A DNA stretch of 64,000 bases from Bugula neritina (GCA_964035545.1 OZ037772.1:11411818-11475817), one strand, 5' to 3'. Shown: positions 1 through 15,000, numbered from the stretch's first letter. Notes: a model not told the origin generated them from the sequence alone. Translations and numbers: made by a program.

Positions 1-3000
1 CAGATTCGCTCTCTTGAGTCCGAACTCGCCCAGGAGAAGATCGAAGTCGACCATCTGCAGGAGTTGCTTCGACAGGCTCACTCTAAACACGAGAAAGATA
101 AGGAGGCTTTGAAGAAGGCTACCAGGTAGAGTTGTCTCATCTAATGCAATAATAGAGTTGTCTCCTCTAATATAGTTAAAAAGTTATCTCCTCTAATATA
201 ATATTAGAGTTGTCTCCTCTAATGTAGTTATAGAGTTATCTCCTCTAATATAATATTAGAGTTGTCTCCTCTAATGTAGTTATAGAGTTATCTCCTCTAA
301 TATAATAATAATGAGGTTGTCTTCTCTAATTTGGTAGTAAAGTTATCTCCCCCAATGTAACTAGGTAGCTGTCCTTAATATAATAGTGGGGTTATCTTCT
401 CTACTTTAATATAATGTAGTCCTCATTATGTAATGCATAAGCTGAGTTTTATCCCCTAACAGTAGAGTTATCTGCCCCGGTATAAGCGAGTAGTTTTCCC
501 TGGGCGAGTGAAGCCGTTGTGTTGATGCTAACACTTCCTCAGCCCTAATCGCTGTTAACATCTGCACACGACTGCTTGTTCACACGAGTTCAGAGTTCAC
601 CACTCTATTGTATTATGACTGCAGCTGGTAATTACAATCAATTGGAAGATGAGGTTAAGACTAAATGTGAACAAGCTGTCACCATGTGGGTGCCTCACCT
701 CTAATCTTACTCACGTTTGCTGTGCTTCTTAACAGGATTCAAAAACAAAGAGCCACCAAGTCAGAGTCGGTTGTGGACGAGCTCAACCTCGCCAATCTGG
801 AGAAGGACCAGAAGCTGGCGGAGCTTCAGGCCCTTCACGACGAGCAGAAGGCGTTGCTAGGCTCGTCTGCTCGTGAGAAGTCTGCCATAACGTCTGAGAA
901 TAACCATCTGAAGATGTACGTTCTGTTGAAGTGTGGTGTGACGTTAGACTGTGTTGTGAACAGGATGTCATATTCGGTGTGTGACTTAGCTGTGTGTGAC
1001 CTAGCCCTGTGTGACTTCACTCTGTGTGTGACCTAATAATTGTGATTCCCTATTGGCCATTCACTAAACTTTCTGTTTCTTCATTTTAACATAAACAATG
1101 ACTCCACTGCGTTATGCAGTGACGTTTCGCTGCTCGTTCCTCGCAACAGAGAAATTCGTGTGACTGTAAATTCTACAGTTTAGTATAACGCAGCAGTTCT
1201 AGACAAAGATGTCTGCTACAGATTATGATGACTAGTAAGTATTACTCCTTTTTGTGTCAGTAGAAATCAGTGAGTACTTTCAGACTATCTTCTGCTCTCG
1301 TTAGCTGTTGGACACACAGACAGGTTTTGTTCTTTATCTGGCTTTTACTTCGTCTTTTTTTTCATTCATTTAGTACAAGTAAAATAATAGTAGTTATTCT
1401 CTCCTGTCACAGATCAGCTTTCTCCTCACTCTCATCTCTCCTTCACCGATTATAAGCACACAGTTTTAGGTCTAAGAGAGGAGGTAGAGAGACTAGCCCG
1501 TATTAACTATGCCAAGGAGTTTAGGATACAAAGGCTACAAGGCCAACTTAGGAAGTCATGTGACGCAATGGAGGTGAGTTTGGGGCTACATAGTCTGAGT
1601 ACATGTTTAGTTTTATGTTCTAAGTCTATGTTTCTATATATAATAGACATGGAGACTTTACAGCTCTGTTTCCATATACAATAGTTTATATCTTGTATAT
1701 ATATTGTTTCTATACATGTATAATGTGTTTCTACGTTTCTATATATAATAGGTATATAGACTGTATAGTAAATTTATATTTTTTTTAGTCAATACTACAA
1801 AAACACGGTCAACTTCTAGAAAATTCTGCAGATGAAACTTCAACTCTTGCCTTACCCACACCGGCAGCTCCTGTGAAAGCATCAACTCAGACTAACAATA
1901 CTGTCTCTAGCAGGTATATTTAGTCATTGTTTAGCCTGTGTTACTTGTATTACCTGCAGTTGTTGTAGTGTCAGCTGGTATGCAGTTACCCCCCACCTGT
2001 ACTAAGGGTACCTAGTATTGTTACGGTGGTACCACACTAAGAGATGTAGTATACTGATATGTGAATACTTTTTACAGGACATTGATGCAGTCAAACTCAG
2101 ATAGTTCGCTTCAGAAGGTTCAATTGGATGACATCTCATCAACACCTCAGCTGAATCCCAGTCTGCAAGAATTACCTCCCTCTCAGAAGGATCAGGGCAC
2201 ATCTGTAAAAGTCTCACACAGAACCAGCAAGTCTTTCAGAAGTCCACCGTCTCTGTCAACTGCTGTTAGCTCTCAGTTGAACTCAGCTGACCTCCCGGAT
2301 AAACCAGTCAAAGTGAGAACGAAACCCCAAAGGAAACTTATAGTTGTCTCCCCACCAGCAGGTCGCACGCGCTCATTGCCATCTGCTGTTCCATCTGTTA
2401 CCAAGTCTAAGCAGACCAGAGTTGGGTCAAAACCAGATCGCAGAAGTTCTTCTGAATCTGTCAGGACCACCCAGAAGAAAAGCGCGGTTCCTTCAACTTG
2501 TAAAAACAAAAAGAAAATTAAAAAGCCACCCTCTAGAGTTCACAGCAAAAAGCCTGGTGAAAATCAGCCAGTGGTGGATGACACTTCTTCCGGTATCTCA
2601 TTAGGGGTTAGTCGTGCAATTCACCCCTTTTCTAGTAGTGACTCTCTGAAGGTCGGACAGTGTGTTGCTGAGTCAGCCAGTATTCACATTGATACCTTTC
2701 ATGACTCTTTCCAAACCAACATGATGTCGGAGACTAACAGTGCTGACTCCAGCAGCTACACGGCCGGGTGTGTCACGTCAGCGTTATCCGACGGAAAGCT
2801 GGAGGTCACAAGGTTTACATTCTTCAGCACGAAGAAGGTGAACCTCGTCTCTAGGCCCCTGAGAAACGCTAAGCGACCTTCCCCTCGCCTGCTAAGTCTA
2901 GACAAGTATCTCGGGGCTATGGGAGATGGCATAGATGAAGGGAGTGATAAGTTAGCAGCTCGGGCAGAACTCAGTAAGGCTGTCTCAGTTACCGCCCCGT

Positions 3001-6000
3001 CTCATTGCCTCGTCACAGTAGCCTGTGGTCATACTCAGTCACAGTCTGTCTCTGAGACGGGGGAGGAGAGAGAGAGTTCCCTCTCCATCTCACAGTGAGT
3101 TGGACTACTTTGTTAGACTAGGTTATATTTTAGTTGAACTTTGGGCATGTTGGTGTCATTTATGTTTCTAAAAAAAGCTTTCTGTTTAGTGTTTTTATTA
3201 ATAAACACCTTTTTAGTTTTGTCAAGCTACACATTATTATATTCGGCTACTTTGTATTCATGTATGAAACGTGTGTTGTGTATTTTAGAACCGATGTCTC
3301 ATCCCACTCGGATGATGTTTCCGACAATGTTACATCGAGGGTGATGAATATTGTACCTCGTAGCCTTGGAGTCACTGTAACCAGTCCTTTCTCTGACTCT
3401 CAGTGGAACCAGGCCATAGAGCCTTTGGTTTCCAGAGAACACAAGCTATCTGATAATTCTACTACTACAGCAAGTGGGACATCAACTGATCATAATTTAG
3501 GTACTACTATTACTATTATAGCTGCTGCTTTTTATATGGAGTTTTGTATTGAATTGGCAGCCTATATTTTGAGAGGTTATAATAGAATATAGATATTACA
3601 ATTTCTCAACTTTGCACACCACCTACAAAATGAAGTAATTCTTGCGTGAAGACTAGTGAAAACCTCGTGTTGTGTTGAACCCTACCAGTTGTTTTCTTTT
3701 CTGTTGTACTGTTGCTAAGCTCTTGAATATTTTGGTTCTGATTTATCCAGGTCAAGCATTTCTGAGGCTAGAATTGTATGTTTTATAGAAACAATAAGGA
3801 TAGAAGTTGACCGTCCGCCTACACTGTGTGTTACACCAACTCACTCTGAGCAAACTACCAGAGTGAGTGACTCAACTCCCAACTCTATGACTAGCGACTC
3901 AGCAGCTCAACTAACTTCCTGTTTAGCAGCGGATAATCAGGTTTCTGAACCTGCTTCAGCGAGTTTAGAGCTCAATGTAAATGGCTTAAAGACACCTAGC
4001 TGCATGTCTGCTCAATTTATTATCTCTTCCACCAGTGGTCAGGAAGTAGAAAGTACTTCTGCACAACTGAATACGTCTGCTGCGTCGTCTACTCATTTTG
4101 ACTCTGATCAGAGTAAGCGAAGAATCGAGCCGTCTGCTATTTCTATGTGCAGACAAACTAGTATTCCAGTCAGCGAGAACTTTGACAACAGCACTTCTAA
4201 ATACTGGCAGCGTTTCTTACCGATGGAAAACTGCCGCCATTGTTATTCAGAAAATGACCGGAACAGGAAGTCAGCTGGCAAAGACTCCAACTCAGGTGTC
4301 AGATCTGACTCATGCGTTGGCAGAGCTTCTTGTCCCGCTGGAGGTAGCAGTGAGGGGGGTAATCAACCCTCCCTCAGCGTTGTGGACTCTGCGCTAAACT
4401 TTACGCTAGACAGAGGCATTGTGGGAAGTGCTGACTCATTGGGTGTTGTACTGGAAGGTAACGATTCTATTCAGCGTTTTTCAAGTCGACTTTCCCCATC
4501 TGCCAATCAGTCTGTCTCAGCACGAGGTACGGTTACACAGAGTGTTGTGGAGGGAGACAATGGGTTCTACAGCCACAATACTAATCAGAACAACTCTGTG
4601 GTAGCTGATGTTATGGTTTCTTCACTAGACATCAAGCAAAGGTCAGTTTTCATTAAACTATGAAGTTCTTGTATTATTTTGCTTAATATTATGTTAAATT
4701 TGAAATGGTTAAATTAAAGTATTAATGGATGATTTTCCCATTCTATTTCAACAACTAACCAATTTCAGTTACATTCAGCTAATGAGGACATTGCTGTTGA
4801 ACTATCTTTCAATAGAAATGTGAATATTTTAGTGATTAACTTGGAATGCTCTAGGTATTCAATTAAAATATTCTAGTAATTTACTATAAATATTGTAGTA
4901 ATTTGCTTTGAATATTTTAGTAGTTAACTGTAAATATTTTAGTAATTCAAATTGAGTATTTCAAAGATTTTTTTTAATATTTGAGGGATTTACTTTGAAT
5001 CTTCTAAAAATTGACTTTTAAATGATAACTTTAGAAGTTTCTTCTAGTGCATTTTTACTTATACCGAAATTATTTTATTTAAATATTTAATTCTAAAAAC
5101 AATAATATGAGTTGTAATGGCTGCCATTTAATATGACATCATCACTCTAGTGTGACTCAACATGGCTTCAGATAATTGATTGCCTTGCTGGCTCAGGCCA
5201 ATATAATAGAGTTACTAGTAGTTTACAGTCTCTGTACAATTATCTGCTGCTTGTAGGAAATTTACACTTCTAGAATGTCCCACAATGCAACATCCATCTG
5301 CTAAGACCGGCACACCTCAACATCCTGTATTTATTTGCCTTCCTCGTAATAGCGGAAAACAATCGGATCATTTCAAGCCTGGAAAGGTGAGTGAGTTTTC
5401 TCTTCTATCTACAAAGCTATTGTAATATTTGTCATATGGTGTCAGTGTGTGCAATGAAAGTTTCATAATTTTTATGAAAAAATGAAAAAAATTTAAAACT
5501 CTCTGCTGATTGTTGAATATTTGATATCCACCAGCTCTATATATTGAGTAGTTTTAGTAAGTTGGGAGTATAGCTAAGACAGAACAATGCTGTAGATCTC
5601 AGTGATGCCATGCTGCTGCTCCGTGTCTTGTATATATTAATTGTTAACTTCCTGTTTTTTTCTTGTGAAGGTGCGGAAGGGCAGTCCGAAGCCCCGCAGG
5701 ACAGTCCAGTGTGACGCTGAGGCTAATCCTCCTGCCATAGATGAATCCACTGTAGAGGCTGTTGAGAAGTCGCACTCTGAGCTCAGCACTGCAATGAGCT
5801 CTAAGCAATTTAAAACAGCCTCTGTAAGCAGGACTCGACCCAAGCAAAGCTCTGGGAGACTAAGAGCTACTGGCAGCGACTGTGGTGGAGCTGCCGGCTG
5901 TCATACAGCCAGTGGGAGGCAACCTAGTGCCCTCAGCGAGAAACAATCTAGAACTCCGAATGCAAAACAGTCGAGAGTTGCCAAGGAGAAACGCTCTAAT

Positions 6001-9000
6001 CATGTGACTGAAGAGCAATCAAGTGCGATCAGTATGAGAGAGTCTAAGGCAGGTCAAAGGTCAAGGAAAGCTCAGCCGACCTACGTGCCCTCGGCAGCCG
6101 GGCAGTCTACAGCTGGCATGTCGAGAGTCTCGGTGATGTCAAAGGGGTCGGTGATGCCTTCCACCGGCGAGTTGCGGGTCGGCACTCCCACTCAGTCGAG
6201 GATGGGTCGGCAGAGCTCAATGAGATCTAGACCCAACGCCTCGCGCATCACAACTCAGCCTGTGGACCAACAACTGCTGGACAAACTCGCCACCATCCAG
6301 TCTTCTGTGACGAGCAAGGAGAGCTCATTGAGTGAGTTCAAACAGGAGTCTGTGGCCGTCTCGCGACCTCGGTCCTCTACCAGAGCCGCGTACTCCGTCT
6401 CTAAGATCTCTAGCGCCATCCCCTCTGCCCTGCAGTCAAAGTACAACTCCGGTCAGTCCATCAACGACTTGCTGAACGCGGAGGAAGAGCCCCGGGATGA
6501 GCCGTCACACCGTACCATGTCTAAACACAAGAGGAAACTGCTGAACCGACTCTCCAACCGAGTGACGAGTAATCAGACTAATGGCGGGTTTGATAAACTC
6601 AGCACTATATACAGCATGAATACGTCTGCAGCTGACGTGTCAAGGACGTCTGCTGCACCCAACAGCCAATTACAGGCTCCCTCCTCCACCCGCAGGCCGC
6701 AGTACTCCAAGCAGTCAGTGAGAGACAACTCCTATTCAAAGAATCACCTGAGTGTGCCATCTTCTGTCCAGTCTCGTCCTCAGACAGTGCAGTCTGTTCA
6801 GTCATCCCTCCCACCAGAGCAGTCGGTACGCTCTCACCGTGTACTCGATGAGTCAGCTAACAGACAGACAACTCCGAGTTATGTGTCAGCAGACTCAAGG
6901 CTAGTTTCTAATTGGTTCATGTTTCATAATAAATATATGTCATTAAATGTCATATACAGTGTCACACTACTCAAGTCACATTCAGTGTCACACTTTGTAT
7001 GACGTAATGTATAACTCATTTCCTGTAATTTCAGGTTAGATTCAGCATCTGACTCCAGTATATCAGAAGATTGCCAGCAAAACCTCTCGGAGAGTTTTAG
7101 TGTTGTGTTGGTGAGTTACTATTACTGCTGTCTCTGCCGCTGTTACTACTGCTGCCGTTACTTCTGCTGCTGCTGCTGTTTTTACCTCCTTTATGTTATA
7201 TACATATTATCAACATTAACATACTTGTGGTGTTGTTTAGTCTGAGCTCGAGGACTGTTCTGGTAATAACGGGGACGCAATAGACGCCCTCCTCAGCGAC
7301 AAGTATGCAGCAGATCAGATGAATTGCCGTCTGTATGATATCAGTGGAGGGCAGGTAACTCCTAACTTGTAGAATCTCAGTCTAGTGTTTTCATTAGGGG
7401 GGGGGGAGGGGCTAATTGGCGAGTTATAAGAGTTGGAAATTTTTATTGGGAGTTATAGCAGATTTAATTTAGTAGAAGAGATGTTTATAGTAGAGTAGTA
7501 ACTTTGTGTGTTGTACTTTTCACTGTCACCTTAGTTGCTGTGCACATGTGACCTCCCTGAAGGTTATGTAACTCTACCCTGTTTCCTGTTATCAAGGTGG
7601 TGACGGATCCCCTTCTCAAAGGCTCACAGCTCCTCACTGACTCCATCACCAGGCAGTGCTGTCAACTAGTTCATTTGGCATCCAAGATCCGTACGTTGAG
7701 TAAGTAAGTAGATACAACTAACCTAGTCCGAGTTTCCCACCAGTCTGTACGGGTCTCTGTGTTGACCAGCCTATAATATGTCTGTCTGCTTGTAGGGAAA
7801 GTGCCACATACGAAGATGTGGATGGCGAGCTGCAGTCACTGATACTGGATCATCTGCAGGAGTTTGAGGAGAGGAAGTGTCTTCTGCAGATTACCATGAG
7901 GCAACATGGCGTACACATTCGTGACCTCGCACCAGTACAAATATGGCCGCATCTCTGCCGTTATGTCATGTGCGAGCGAGAGAGGAAGGAACAGGAAGCA
8001 GAAAGCCGAGCCGAACCTCAGCCCGAGCAGCAATGCGTCAACTACAACGCAGCTGTTTGTGGCTGCTGCGGATCTGGTGGTGGTGGTCAGCCCGGCAGCG
8101 AGCAGCCCGTACAGATGTGCTGCCGCAGTCAACCGCCGCCAATTCCCACAGTGACTGTCACTCGCTGCTGTGTATGTGAGGAATCTCCCCGCACTGCGTG
8201 CACTGAAGGCATACCTGCGTGTCACGGAGCTGTCAACTGTCACAAGGTGGTTGATAGAACCTGTCAGACAGTGAAGTGCTGCAGCAGTAGAAGTCCAGTA
8301 CGCAACATGCAAACGTATATCTGTGAACACGCCCCTCTGACCTCAGCCAATCAGCAGGCTTCTAAGTGCTCCAAGTCGTCACTTCTCACTGTCTCACCTC
8401 TTCATTCTGTAAACATCTCTCCTACATCTCGCAGGCATCTCTGTAGCTCGTCTAGCTCCGCCTACCCGCCATCTTCCTGTCCTTCACCTTGTCCTCTGTC
8501 ACAAACTGTCTGTCAGGAGTCGTCTGCACATAACGGCAGTTGCAGTTCATCTGCAGAATCTCCCAACTGTCTAGACTACACGGAGCACTTGTGTGACCGG
8601 AACAGACACTTCTACAAACCCTGAAACTTTTCTCTTGTTGAGTTCTGAGTCTTCAGATGTTCTCTTGTCTATGAATAAAGTCTTGTTTTATTTTCAAAGC
8701 TGTCTCTGTTTTTGTAAAACAAAACTCTGACTCTCATCTTTATTATCGGCCATTTATTTTGTCAAGCTGAAAAACTCTCTCCTTTTCACTAAGAAATTTG
8801 CATTACTCTCCCCATCAGGCCTCAGGGAGATAATGTTTTACAGAGGTTTTCTGGAGCTTCCTAAAAGTTTTTATAGAAAGTCATTTTTACATTTGGAGTA
8901 TAAATAACTGAACTTTGGTTTTGAGTGCCGCTATTTTCTAACAAATCCTAACGCAAATATGACTATGTATGAGACTGTTGAGTGTAATGAGTGTCTGGTA

Positions 9001-12000
9001 TGGAATGAGAGTACAAGATATCCCGTGTATCAGAGTATTAGCATATTTCTATATATTTTATTCATTTAGATTTACTGTAATACATGTACTGTTTATATTA
9101 TGTAACATGTTATCTGCAACACTGTGACACAATCAACTAGTAGGACATCACACTAGAGCAAGACTGTTTCTCTGTATACTGGTTGTTCTCAAGACATGTG
9201 AAGATTTAGTAACACTGGCTCTAGTTAAAAAGCAAGCAACTGAATAATAACTTGAGGCTAATTAATTGTGCAATAACTGTTTAACTGGTAGTATAATCCT
9301 CACAGACTATTTATTACCAAGGTACATGTATGGAGGGTTTTGTGATTGAAATATGTATATCATTATGATTTCTTCACAGATGAATTCAGCCATACTTGAA
9401 TGCTGTGCAGAATGTAGTTGGTATCCTGTCACATGACGTAACGTTTTGTTGCAGACGGCTGACTGAAATAGAGAAGATGCTGACGGATGCAGAAGACAGA
9501 CAGCGACAGATCACTGATCAGGCTACGAGTGACAGTCACTCAAAGACTCATCAGATTCACCAGCTCAAGTCTGAGCAGCAGGAACTCAGAGTGAGTATTA
9601 TCAAACTCAGAGTGAGTATTATCAAACTCACAGTGAGTATTATCAAACTCACAGTGAGTATTATCAAACTCACAGTGAGTATTATCAAACTCACAGTGAG
9701 TATTATCAAACTCAGAGTGAGTATTATCAAACTCAGAGTGAGTATTATCAAACTCAGAGTGAGTAATATCAAATGAAATTCAAAATGTTATCAGACGTAT
9801 TAAAAAATTGCTATGTTTTTTTATCTGCTACCAAAACGCTGTCGTAAGAATTAGTTATTACGGGGATATATTATATATTATAATATTATTATATTATATT
9901 ATATATTATGGGCCTCTGATTAGAGATGTTGGTTCTAATTAGTTTATCAGCTGTAAATGTATTGTTGCTATATGCTTAGACGTCCCTTCTCAATGCTTAT
10001 ACATGTCTACTCAGTATTTATACATGTTACGCCTATTTACAGACACAGATACTCACTATTGAAGGAAAATGCAGTAGTTTAGAGGCTGAGTGCCGGGCTC
10101 TAGAGTCAAGTAAGCGAGATCTGGAGAAGTCATTGCGGGAATGCAAAGCAAAGTCAGAACGGTTAGTGCTTGGCGATAACGAGTTTACCATAACATGATA
10201 TAATATTAAAGTATATGATATGATGTAATATGATGTTATATAATATGAGATAATTAATGGGATGTAATATGATACAATATTATTCGATATATTATGATAT
10301 GATATATTAGTATATAATATAATATATGATATATTAGTATATAATATAATATGATATGATATATTAGTATATAATATGATATAATAGGATCTAATATATT
10401 ATGATATGATATACGATATAAAATGAGATATGGGAATCATCGTATTATGCTAGCTCATTCTAATTTATGTTCTCATAAACTCTCACTGTAACGTTATACT
10501 CTGTCTATTTCCTGTTACAGAAGTGAGCAGGAAGCTGACGTGCTGACCAGACGTCTAGCTGAGACGTCTGCATCTCTAGACAGAGTGAAGATGGAGAGCT
10601 CATTGGAGATAGAAAAGGTAGCTGTGTTTCTATGATTACGTGTCTTTGGTATTCTCTAGGATATGATGATGTTGTATGACTGCTTGTTAATTAGCAGCAA
10701 GTGTCAGCAAGTGTCAGCAGGTGTCAGCTGCATTCAATTTGTTAAAGAAATCAGTTTTTCTTTTATTCCTTATTTAAAATATTAAATACTGAATTTCTTA
10801 AAAAAAATTCTGAGTTTGATATTGGGATTTGAGTATGGAATATTGATCAGTGTATTCCAGTAATGTAGGGAGATTCTGGTGCTCCTGGATGTTAGAGTTT
10901 ATTTGCTGTCTCAACAATGCTGCCAATTAAACTAAACTAGAAAACGAATCAGGAGTTAAAATAAGCAACTAGAATTGATATGTTGTTAATATTTTGGAGT
11001 TGTGTCCACCTGCTGCACTGATTACTGCTAGACTGTGTTTCCACGTATCATACTGCTATACATTCCCTTCCTAGTATTCCAATGTATCATGTTTAGGGAG
11101 ACAACTCCTACTCGGTAATAGTGTTCCCTAGTTTTCCTTCTTAGGTCACTTGTTGTCTGTTTAGATTGATACTTTCACGTTTATTTAGATGTTTCTCCCT
11201 TCTGTGATATCCATGCAGTCTGGCATCATAGTTAAATTATATTTACCGGTATTTGTAATTTCAGATTCTGTGTACTAAAATTTTGTGAATATTTTAAGTT
11301 GGTAATAATATTTATAATATAATATAATATATATGAAATAATATTTTCTCTTAACTTGTTTCGGAACTGTGAAATTTTGATTTAAATTGAATGATGCCAG
11401 ATTATTTATCAGCTTTTTAACTGCCATGTTTGTCGTGTCCTTCACCTTAGCCTTCTAGCCAGTGTTTTCTAACTTTCACCGTGTGCTGTTGCTATATCTA
11501 ACTGTAGGTTAGGCAGAGGCTAGAAGATAGGCTGGGGGAGCTAGAGCCCCTTCCCGAGTTGTTGAAATCCACAGAACTAAAACTACATAGCACTAGTGAG
11601 AGATTAGTTAGTTGTGAGAGGGAGAGAGAGGATAAGACGCAGAGCTGTGCTGACCTGTCTGCTAAGGTACTGCTGAGACGGGGGGGCAGGGAGTGTAGAG
11701 GGGGTGTGTTTAGAGGGGGACAGGGAGTGTAGAGGAGGTGGAAATAGGAAATGTGCGTGTAGAGTGCTGGGAAGGTAGGGGCTGAGTTTATTTACATAAA
11801 GTTCCAAGTCTACATCTATGTGCAATGTGATTTGTACTATTAGTTGATGGTAGGGTATGGTTTATCATCAAACTGGATCAAATAAACAAGTATTTTGGGT
11901 CGAAAATTTTCTGTTTATAAATTAAATTTTCTAAATTAGCGCTTTAAATTACAACTTTCGTTAACCTTTTCTGTTTATTGTTAACTGTTACCTGAGTTTC

Positions 12001-15000
12001 TGGACAGCTAAATAGAAATAATAACTCAGTGCATACTCTCCAGCTGACAGTGAACTAAACTACCATGTCACATGACTAGTGTCCTGGTATATAGTCTTCT
12101 GCAGCTACAAAGCTTATGTAATGTCCATAGTCACAGTTCATGTGGAAACATAACACAATGTGGGGGGGGTGTTAAGCACCACGTTGACAACTCTAGCCTC
12201 TACTTGACACATGGTTATAATGTTGATGTGGTTTCACTCCTCTAAACTACTAGCGTCGTTGTGTCAGCTTTTCCATTTACTAACATTTCTAAAATTTCTG
12301 CCAGGTTCTCAAGCTATAACAGCCTCGTTTTGAGCAGTTCCTTAATAGGTCAATTATATATTTTCACCTAATCATGATTTTATCAGCTATTTCCCTTGCC
12401 TTGTAAATTACTTACTGTTGGAATATAAAGTTACGCTATATTCAGAGTTGTCTTCTCGTGTAATTATTTCTACGTTATATGAGTTCCACTATTAACAATT
12501 TTTTACTATCCATATTTGAATCATGACCTCTACTTATCAACTTGACCTCTACTATATATTTGAATATGAACTGCACAGGTTGAGAGAGAGAGGTCAGAGT
12601 GTGAGATGTGGAAGGAGAGATACAAGACACTGGAGACGTCTATACAAGCTAAAGTAGAGGCTCTGGAGAGGTGGGTGCTGTGTGTTCACATAGACTACTC
12701 AACTCTACTCATCTATATTCTATTCTATTAACATCAGATTTCTGCTGCTGTGAATATATTGTTTAAAGAGAGAGTTAAATGGCGAATTCTTCTAGTGCTG
12801 TGAATGGTTATTCATAATGTGATTTTTGCTAACTTTTCATAAATATGTGTTCAGATATTTTCATATAAACAACCTATGAAATGGGGACTCTCATATTCAA
12901 TGGAAGTCTGATAATTTATGTTATCCACCTGCACTCTGAACTACTCTGCTTGTTACTGAACATGTAACTATTACTAGGCAGTTTTAGGGGAAAGTATTGT
13001 ACTCACAAAATTTATACATGCTATATTATAAATAGTGGAGTATTTTTATATTATAACTCTAGCAATAAAGGGGTTTGTATCCTCACTATATCCAGTTACT
13101 AGACTACCGAGAAGAAGGGAGCTCTAGATTTTACACCCAACTCCTAGCAATGTTTCTCAGGCTAACATATCATGGTATTCTGAGTTGTTCTATAAGCAGC
13201 TCGGAGTTAGGAGTGACTGAGTGCAATAGTCTAGGTTTCTTAAGTTTAACTTCAAACTTGAGAATCCTAGACTACTGTACTCAGTCACCCCCAACTTGGA
13301 GCTGCTTATAGAACAACTCTGGTATTTTACACACACTATCACCAGCATGTTAGTGATTACATAATCACATGTGTTGATGCTGATTACATAATCACATGTG
13401 TTGATGATTCTAGTGCGGCAGTTGATCTGGGCCATAGCCTGTTCTCCATGCCTATTGGACAGTAAGTTGCTGCAGCTCTCCTCTGCTTCCTGTCGGGTTC
13501 GGACAAACTGCATCCTGTTTCCTGATTTAATATGCATGTTCTACTTTTTTATTTTCCTTGTCAGTCATTTGGGAGCTGGTGATATTATGTTTAGGGAGAA
13601 GGGCGTTAGCTGGTATCAGTTCAGAGGGTGTTGGTGTGAGACGGTAAATGTGGTATTCTGGGTTTATGTTTCATGATGAGTGTATATATACATACATATA
13701 CTTTGTATAGCTTACTACTAAAAGAGCTCATTGTATAAACAGAAAATAATATGGAATAATGTGAAGTGTTACAATAAGATTTAATTAAAATATTTTATTT
13801 ATAGTAGTTTCATGTATGATTACGAAATCATCAGTTAAAACTAACCACGCATGAAACTATTAGTGATAAAATATTTTCTAACAAAATTTTATTTTGGTAA
13901 TTGATATTATTCTATAGCCACATGCACAGTGCAATGTACACAGTACAATCTACACAGTGCAATGTACACAATGCAATGTACAGGTACAATGTACAGGTGC
14001 AATGTTTACATATGGCTGACTTGCTCTGCTTACTCATTGGATGAATTTTATTGGTTTACAATCTGCTGTCCTTGATTTGTTAATTTTGCTTTTATATTTA
14101 TCAGTAAATAATTTGTTTCAAGCAATAATCCAATAAATGCTATAAAATATGAGAAGTTATTAATTTTGCAGGGCTGACAATTAATCACTAATAATTTTGC
14201 TATTCATGAATATATTTCACTGACAGATAAATTGTTTTATTTAAATGGCATGTTCTGATTTCATGAAATTCTGTTAAAACCTTCAGTTTAATGACATTTG
14301 CATGCAAGTGCTTGTCATTCGAATCATAGCTAAGCAACTCACAGCAATGTATAATATTTGCTTATCAATATTAAGTTTATTGCATGTGCTGAAACTCGAT
14401 ACTAACTCATCATCACCACTATTTCCTGTTTATATATATCCGTCATTTTCTCAGCCAATCAGTAATGTATCTCAGGCCTATAACTCTCACATGAACCTGG
14501 TTATAATATTTATTGCTTTGAAAATACAGTTTTAATAAAACTTAGCAGAGTCAGCTAGAATTGTTCTATCTTATTCATTCAACTTCTTCTGGTTACAGTG
14601 TAATGGCCAAACTAGTTTAAATATTGCTAATTAAAAAAAGTCAAATATGTCGTGGAAAAGTGTAGCTAAAGCCTCACTCTCCGGTTCAGAGGTCACTCTC
14701 TCTGATGCAGCTGTTTTTGGAACTGCTTTTTGAGCTAGTTTAACTAATACGATTTCAAGGGAACAAATATTTTATGGAAAAAATTAGCTAAAGTTTGGCT
14801 TTATTAGATACAGACATTGTTCTCTCTGGTTCTCTCTGACGCAGACGAAACTGCTTCTTGTTCTGAAATTGAGTTTGTTTTGCAGACGTTTGAAGGAGGC
14901 CGAGACGAAGAACACGGAGCTGATGATAAGTCTGTCACACAAGGAGGAGGCGCTGACGAAGGCCAACTACAAGTTGGAGGAGAGGTGCACAGAGAACTCC

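Noticed and set aside
3751-3788. Acceptor at 3750 (CCAG|GTCAAG) for exon 6 of the nested gene
   Set aside because: With the donor at 3500 it leads to an early stop; the acceptor at 3788 keeps the frame.
7836-8330. 164-codon minus-strand frame
   Set aside because: It lies opposite the last coding exon of the nested gene and is kept open by codon bias.
14302-14535. 77-codon plus-strand frame in an ODF2 intron
   Set aside because: AT-rich, low-complexity composition and no homology that I recognise.
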